Assembly (NCBI GenBank): GCA_020852155.1
Contig: JADZBJ010000452.1
Location: forward strand, 1 to 10,807
Direction of reading: 5' to 3'
Length of the DNA: 10,807 nt
Source of the DNA: Saprospiraceae bacterium
Lineage (GTDB): Bacteria > Bacteroidota > Bacteroidia > Chitinophagales > Saprospiraceae
Positions 6,783-10,807 of this stretch are shown piece after piece; the stretch's first letter is position 1, and each line of letters opens with the position of its first letter. The position numbers were made by a program, and so were the translations under genes. Under the pieces are notes generated by a model. That model was not told where the DNA came from. It ran no database searches and saw only the letters and a program-made list of their open reading frames with translations.

Positions 6783-7466
6783 ATGTCTTTCTCCACGACT
6801 GAAGAAAATTACCTGAAGGCCATTTTTAAACTGTCTGAAAAATCAGGCGACAGGCCAGTACTCACCAATCATCTGGCGGCCGAGATGCAGATAGCAGCCG
6901 CTTCGGTTACGGACATGATTCGCCGGCTGGCCGAAAAGCAACTGATTGAATACGAGAAATACAAGGGCGTCCAACTAACCGCCGAGGGGCAACGTTGGGC
7001 CACCTATCTGATTCGGAAACACCGTTTGTGGGAGGTCTTTTTACTGGAAAAACTGGGTTTTGCCTGGGATGAAGTGCATGAAATGGCAGAGCAACTCGAA
7101 CATATTCAGGGCGATGAATTAGTCAACCGGCTGGATCGTTTTCTGGGTTTCCCGCGCTATGACCCTCACGGCGACCCTATCCCTGACGAGCATGGACGAT
7201 GGGAGGCGCGGCGACAATCGCCTTTGTCGGACGTCATGCCCGGACAAGTATTTATCGTGACAGGCGTGCAGGACCACAGCACGACTTATTTACAATACCT
7301 GGATCACCTTGGCATTGCCTTGGGCAGCAGGATCGAACCGTTGGAACGCCTTCCCTACGATCATTCAATGCGGGTAAAACTGGCAGATGGCCCTGCTTTT
7401 ACCCTCAGCGAAAAAGCAGCTTTGAACCTTTTAGTCATGTCAGCAGATGAGCAAACAACACAATGA
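6783..7466 (+). CDS. mntR: DtxR/MntR-family metal-dependent transcriptional regulator
   Basis: The 227-residue protein is a dimeric DNA-binding repressor activated by Mn2+ or Fe2+. Residues 1-65 are the winged helix (TTEENYLKAIFKLSEK, then LAAEMQIAAASVTDMIRRLAEKQLIEY). Residues 70-125 form the dimerisation and metal domain, and about 148-220 an SH3-like FeoA domain (MPGQVFIVTGVQDH to LSEKAALNLLV), as in long DtxR/IdeR rather than short Bacillus MntR. By alignment from memory to DtxR, ligands H80, E84, H99, E106 and H107 are kept. DtxR Cys102 is replaced by E103, as in MntR, and DtxR Met10 by N9. The glutamate favours Mn2+ sensing. It sits first in an operon, its last 20 nt overlapping the NRAMP gene it should control, and a dyad operator overlaps its promoter. 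Regulation is inferred. Confidence 0.88.
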   Translation: MSFSTTEENYLKAIFKLSEKSGDRPVLTNHLAAEMQIAAASVTDMIRRLAEKQLIEYEKYKGVQLTAEGQRWATYLIRKHRLWEVFLLEKLGFAWDEVHEMAEQLEHIQGDELVNRLDRFLGFPRYDPHGDPIPDEHGRWEARRQSPLSDVMPGQVFIVTGVQDHSTTYLQYLDHLGIALGSRIEPLERLPYDHSMRVKLADGPAFTLSEKAALNLLVMSADEQTTQ

Positions 7467-9339
7467 TTTCGAGCATTCACTTTCGGAGGTACACAGCACC
7501 GTCGAGACGAATATTCAGGGTAGTTTCTGGCGGCGTCTTTTTGCTTTTTTAGGCCCGGCATACATGGTCAGCGTGGGCTATATGGACCCTGGTAACTGGG
7601 CTACTGACCTGGCTGGCGGCAGCCGTTTTGGCTATAGTTTGCTATGGGTTTTACTCATGTCCAACCTGATCGCACTGCTGCTTCAGAGCATGTGCGCACG
7701 ATTGGGCGTGGTCGCTCAACGCGATTTGGCGCAAGCCAGCCGGGAGTTATATCACCCGGCGGCCAACATTTTTAATTATATCCTCGCTGAAATCGCCATA
7801 GCAGCCACCGACCTGGCAGAGGTGGTGGGCATGGCCATTGGCCTACAATTACTGTTTGGCATGCCGCTGATTTGGGGTGTCGCCATCAGCGTGCTGGATG
7901 CGTTTTTACTGCTGTTTTTAATGCGGCTGGGTATTCGGAAGTTAGAGGCATTTATTCTGGGGCTGGTGCTGATTATTGGCGGTGCATTTGCTATTCAAAT
8001 GTTTTTGGCCAAACCTGATCTTGGGTTGGTTGCCGGAGGTTTTGTGCCTTCCATTCCGAATACGGAGGCCCTGTTTATCGCCATTGGCATCATTGGTGCA
8101 ACGGTCATGCCGCACAACCTGTATTTGCATTCTGCGCTGGTACAATCGCGCAAAATCGTGCGCTCGCCGGAGGGTTTGAAACGCGCCATCCGATTCAACA
8201 TCATAGATTCTGCCATAGCGCTCAATCTGGCTCTGTTTGTCAACGCTGCCATTCTGATTCTGGCGGCGGCGGTTTTTCATAAAAACGGCTATTCCGGCGT
8301 GTCCGAAATTCAGGATGCGCACCAGTTACTTGAGCCGTTGCTGGGAAAAAGTTACGCCCCTACCCTATTTGCTATTGCGCTCATTGCAGCCGGGCAAAGC
8401 AGTACGGTTACCGGCACCCTGGCGGGTCAGATCGTGATGGAAGGCTACCTGCACCTGCGCATTGCGCCCTGGTTAAGACGCATCATTACCCGAATTCTGG
8501 CCGTCGGCCCGGCCATGCTGGTTATCAGTTTGATCGGCGAATCTGCCACAGGCGATATGCTGGTACTGAGCCAGGTCATTTTGAGTATGCAACTGGGTTT
8601 TGCCGTGATACCGCTGCTGCACTATGTCAGCGACAAGGCGCGAATGGGGCAATTTGCCATCGGGTTCTGGACCAAACTGGCCGGCTGGCTGAGTGCCAGC
8701 ATTATTGTTTTGCTGAATATTCGCCTGATCGTAGAGCAAACGGGCAAATGGATAGCGATGGGTGGCACAACGGCCTGGGTGGTCGAGTTTGTCGTGATTC
8801 CGCTGTTGTTAGTGGCTGGCGGCATATTAGCCTACATTATTTTCAGGCCATTGCTGAATAAAATTCCAAGGGCTAGCAAAACGCGCGTACCACACGCGCT
8901 TTCGCTGTCCTTGGCCCAATACACGCCACCGGATTATCAGGAAATCGCCATTGCGCTCGACTTCTCGGAAGCGGATCAAAAAACCCTGGAACATGCGCTT
9001 CACATTGGTTCGAAAAATGCCCGATATTACCTGTTTCACGTCGTGGAAACAGCAGGAGCACTCGTGTTAGGCAGCGATATTCATGACTATGAAACTTCGG
9101 CCGATGTGTTGACTTTAAAAAACTACGTCGAGCAACTTTCCAAACTGGGTTACCAGAGTGAAGCCGTGATCGGATACGGTTCGGCCAAACAGGCCATCCC
9201 GAAATTAGTGGCTGAAAAAGGCGTGGATTTACTGGTCATGGGCGCTCACGGGCACCGCACGATGAAAGACCTGATATTCGGAACAACCGTCGGCGCTGTA
9301 CGCCACGCCGTAAATATTCCGGTATTGATTGTCAGGTGA
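7447..9339 (+). CDS. mntH: NRAMP (MntH-type) Mn2+/Fe2+ transporter fused to C-terminal UspA domain
   Basis: The 630-residue protein imports Mn2+ (or Fe2+) with protons across the inner membrane. Residues about 28-470 are the NRAMP core of roughly 11 helices. The helix-1 metal site DPGN is at 47-50 (D47, N50) and the helix-6 site is in GATVMPHNLYLHS (A218, M221, with H223). All the usual metal ligands are present, including the Met that selects transition metals over Ca2+. After a short linker, residues about 497-630 form a universal stress protein domain (YQEIAIALDFSEADQKTLEHAL to the end). Its ATP motif G-x2-G-x9-G-S/T runs from G599 to T613 (GAHGHRTMKDLIFGT). Ordinary MntH is about 410-450 residues, so the UspA part is a true fusion without an intervening stop. 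ATG 7447 overlaps the regulator gene by 20 nt, suggesting translational coupling. The UspA part probably adjusts transport to ATP or stress (inference). Confidence 0.93.
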   Translation: MSKQHNDFEHSLSEVHSTVETNIQGSFWRRLFAFLGPAYMVSVGYMDPGNWATDLAGGSRFGYSLLWVLLMSNLIALLLQSMCARLGVVAQRDLAQASRELYHPAANIFNYILAEIAIAATDLAEVVGMAIGLQLLFGMPLIWGVAISVLDAFLLLFLMRLGIRKLEAFILGLVLIIGGAFAIQMFLAKPDLGLVAGGFVPSIPNTEALFIAIGIIGATVMPHNLYLHSALVQSRKIVRSPEGLKRAIRFNIIDSAIALNLALFVNAAILILAAAVFHKNGYSGVSEIQDAHQLLEPLLGKSYAPTLFAIALIAAGQSSTVTGTLAGQIVMEGYLHLRIAPWLRRIITRILAVGPAMLVISLIGESATGDMLVLSQVILSMQLGFAVIPLLHYVSDKARMGQFAIGFWTKLAGWLSASIIVLLNIRLIVEQTGKWIAMGGTTAWVVEFVVIPLLLVAGGILAYIIFRPLLNKIPRASKTRVPHALSLSLAQYTPPDYQEIAIALDFSEADQKTLEHALHIGSKNARYYLFHVVETAGALVLGSDIHDYETSADVLTLKNYVEQLSKLGYQSEAVIGYGSAKQAIPKLVAEKGVDLLVMGAHGHRTMKDLIFGTTVGAVRHAVNIPVLIVR

Positions 9340-9341
9340 TG

Positions 9342-9427
9342 TTGGATTGGTTATTTGTTGAATTGGTTATTTTGTTATTTGTCTATATATTACTTTGAAA
9401 TTTCAACAAATAACCAAATAACCAACT
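9342..9427. terminator. Bidirectional terminator-like inverted repeat made of 8-nt units
   Basis: This block lies between the convergent mntH stop (9339) and the T9SS gene stop (9437). Positions 9361-9381 and 9407-9427 are reverse complements at 19 of 21 positions, with a 25-nt AT-rich loop. The left side reads as five octamers from 9342: TTGGATTG, GTTATTTG, TTGAATTG, GTTATTTT, GTTATTTG. The right side repeats AACCAAAT-like units. It matches the 2483-2573 element in design but not in sequence. The stem lacks GC and a clean T-run, so termination is likely but not certain. Confidence 0.6.
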
Positions 9428-9436
9428 CAACTCCTT

Positions 9437-10807
9437 CTATTCCTTAATAATCCGCATGGGTGCGTTGCTCGATACACCATCTGTTACATTCAGGATGTAG
9501 GCGCCAGCAGGCATGGCAGACATGTCCAGCGGAATTTGATTTGAACCTTTGAAAAGCGAATGAGCCGCTTCGAGCATCAGGCGACCGTCAAGGCTATGCA
9601 CGCGGATACTGGCATCTGATTCCTCATCCGCTTCTATCTGAATGTACAGCAATCCCGACACAGGATTGGGGTAAACAGCAGCGACAGCACCTCTGTCCGA
9701 ACGCTCGATAGCAACAATGGACGACAATGATGAAGTTTCATCCAAATCGTTGATTTTCAAGCGATAATAACTTTTTTTCAAGTTTGTATTATCCTCGAAA
9801 ACGTACCTTTTGCCAGCATTGGGTGCTATATCGGCCAGTGCAATCCATTGACTGACACCATCCGCCGAGCGTTCGAGGGTAAAGCTTTGCAGGTTGTTTT
9901 CTGTTTCGGTGGCCCATTCCAGCACATTGGTATGGCGGCCTGCTTTTCCATGGAAATAAAGCATTTCAACAGGCAGCGGCGTCAAGCCAAAATGTGAGCC
10001 CATTTCAGAGAAACCAGGCGAAAGAAATTCCAGGAAAAAAATACCTGACGACCCGATAGAGGTAGCGGTGACATTGCCACCGTTAATCAGCGTAACGGTG
10101 CCGGAAGTATTATCATTGGGTGTGCAGTTTTCAGTCGTACCGTCGTAGTGCGAGATATTCAGATCTTCAGCAGTAGCCGACCCCATACCTGTCGCAGTCT
10201 TGAAGGCGCTTAATTCAGTATCTGTGTGAAAGAGTCGGACGCTTTTGCTGCCTGTCGTGTTTTGTGAGCTATTCACGTTGAAATACCGTTGCATGTACTT
10301 CACGCCGTTGGGGTGAGTCTGAACACTGGCATTGCGCGTTTCCTGTACAGTTACGGTACCCAGATTTTGACTTGTTTTAATAGCCGCGACAGGTTTGCCG
10401 ATATCATAAGTGCCGGGCTTTGAGTACACATTGAACCACAAAGTGGAATAGCCCGTCGCAGAGCCATTCACTGTGGCTGTGTAAGACTGGCAAGAAGTGG
10501 TTGGCGTGGCAATATCGATGGTTTCGCTCACGGTAATACAGAATGCGCCGGTGCCGGTATTCCAGCCATCCACCTGAATGTAATAAGTCACACCAGGCGT
10601 CAGACCGCTGTAAAAAACTTGTGTGCTGATACCGCTGTTATTGGTACTGCCATCTTCATTACTGACCAAATGCCTGAACAAGCTGTAATCATTCACATTC
10701 GTTGTCGAGTAAAGGGCAATTTGCGTGTCATCCAGTTTTCCGCTACCTGTCAAGGCAATATCAGTAGTTATCTTTACCGAACCGGAAGAAGGCGCTACAA
10801 ATGAGAA
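9437..10807 (-). CDS. T9SS-secreted protein with type A C-terminal sorting domain (5' end outside window)
   Basis: This gene runs off the right edge: the frame stays open to base 10807, so the 456 residues seen are the C-terminal part. The TTG at 10753 is an internal codon, not a start. In order: a beta-sandwich resembling pre-peptidase C-terminal (PPC) domains (FVAPSSGSVKITTDIALTG to YYIQVDGWNTGTGAFCITVSE); an unrecognised region of about 150 residues with two cysteines; a linker typical of Bacteroidota secreted proteins (LPVEMLYFHGKAG...NVLEWATETENN...FTLERSADG); and a C-terminal sorting domain (VYPNPVSGLLYIQIE...GRLMLEA...MPAGAYILNVTDG...RIIKE). The last is the signal by which the type IX system carries proteins across the outer membrane, often anchoring them to the surface. 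Any catalytic domain would lie upstream, outside the window. Function beyond secretion is unknown. Confidence 0.85.
   Translation of the reverse strand, partial: FSFVAPSSGSVKITTDIALTGSGKLDDTQIALYSTTNVNDYSLFRHLVSNEDGSTNNSGISTQVFYSGLTPGVTYYIQVDGWNTGTGAFCITVSETIDIATPTTSCQSYTATVNGSATGYSTLWFNVYSKPGTYDIGKPVAAIKTSQNLGTVTVQETRNASVQTHPNGVKYMQRYFNVNSSQNTTGSKSVRLFHTDTELSAFKTATGMGSATAEDLNISHYDGTTENCTPNDNTSGTVTLINGGNVTATSIGSSGIFFLEFLSPGFSEMGSHFGLTPLPVEMLYFHGKAGRHTNVLEWATETENNLQSFTLERSADGVSQWIALADIAPNAGKRYVFEDNTNLKKSYYRLKINDLDETSSLSSIVAIERSDRGAVAAVYPNPVSGLLYIQIEADEESDASIRVHSLDGRLMLEAAHSLFKGSNQIPLDMSAMPAGAYILNVTDGVSSNAPMRIIKE

Noticed and set aside
7447..9339. Assembly or frameshift artefact joining NRAMP and a separate UspA gene
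   Set aside because: The frame is continuous with normal codon content across the linker and both domains are intact, so a real fusion is the better explanation.
10751..10753. TTG as the start of the T9SS protein
   Set aside because: The frame is open to the window edge and encodes the first strands of the PPC-like domain, so the true start lies outside.

Overview
The window looks like a chromosomal segment of a Bacteroidota bacterium. Four signs point that way: a type IX secretion (T9SS) C-terminal sorting domain on the last gene, Bacteroidota-type TAnnTTTG -7 boxes, no obvious Shine-Dalgarno sequences, and an S9 peptidase of the type shared by Bacteroidetes and plant chloroplasts. The mid-range base composition and protein style fit the Saprospiria (Lewinella/Haliscomenobacter relatives), but that finer placement is a guess.

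Layout, left to right. (1) At 1-85 is a short GC-rich palindrome, followed by a secreted S9 (glutamyl-endopeptidase-like) serine peptidase on + (86-2482). (2) It converges on a two-gene minus-strand unit, a GNAT acetyltransferase (4388 to 3906) followed 37 nt later by an SLC45/GPH-like sugar transporter (3868 to 2567). The two ends meet in a long imperfect inverted repeat built from 7-nt units. (3) The 364-bp divergent intergenic region 4389-4752 holds a -7 box for the GNAT gene, a complete 161-bp fold-back MITE (4451-4611) with a 3-bp TCA target duplication, and a 9-nt-periodic repeat with a 13-bp inverted repeat. (4) An Omp85-superfamily outer-membrane protein with POTRA-like repeats lies on + (4753-6642). 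(5) A manganese-homeostasis operon follows on +: a DtxR/MntR-family regulator (6783-7466), overlapped by 20 nt by an NRAMP transporter fused to a UspA domain (7447-9339). It is preceded by a dyad operator overlapping a TAnnTTTG promoter. (6) A hairpin built from 8-nt units separates it from a convergent T9SS-secreted protein whose 5' end lies beyond the right edge (9437 to >10807, -).

How the genes work together. Only the mntR-mntH pair is a clear functional unit: metal-loaded regulator would repress its own operon, and the transporter would import Mn2+ (or Fe2+), with the fused UspA domain as a possible ATP-responsive regulatory module. The GNAT and transporter genes are probably co-transcribed but have no obvious shared job. 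The peptidase, Omp85 protein and T9SS protein are all envelope or secreted proteins but are separate transcription units.

The most unusual material is intergenic: a fold-back MITE of the IS5/IS1031 type, and three different foldable repeats with unit lengths of 7, 8 and 9 nt, two of them at convergent gene ends. No CRISPR array, tRNA, rRNA, phage module or recognisable defence system was seen.
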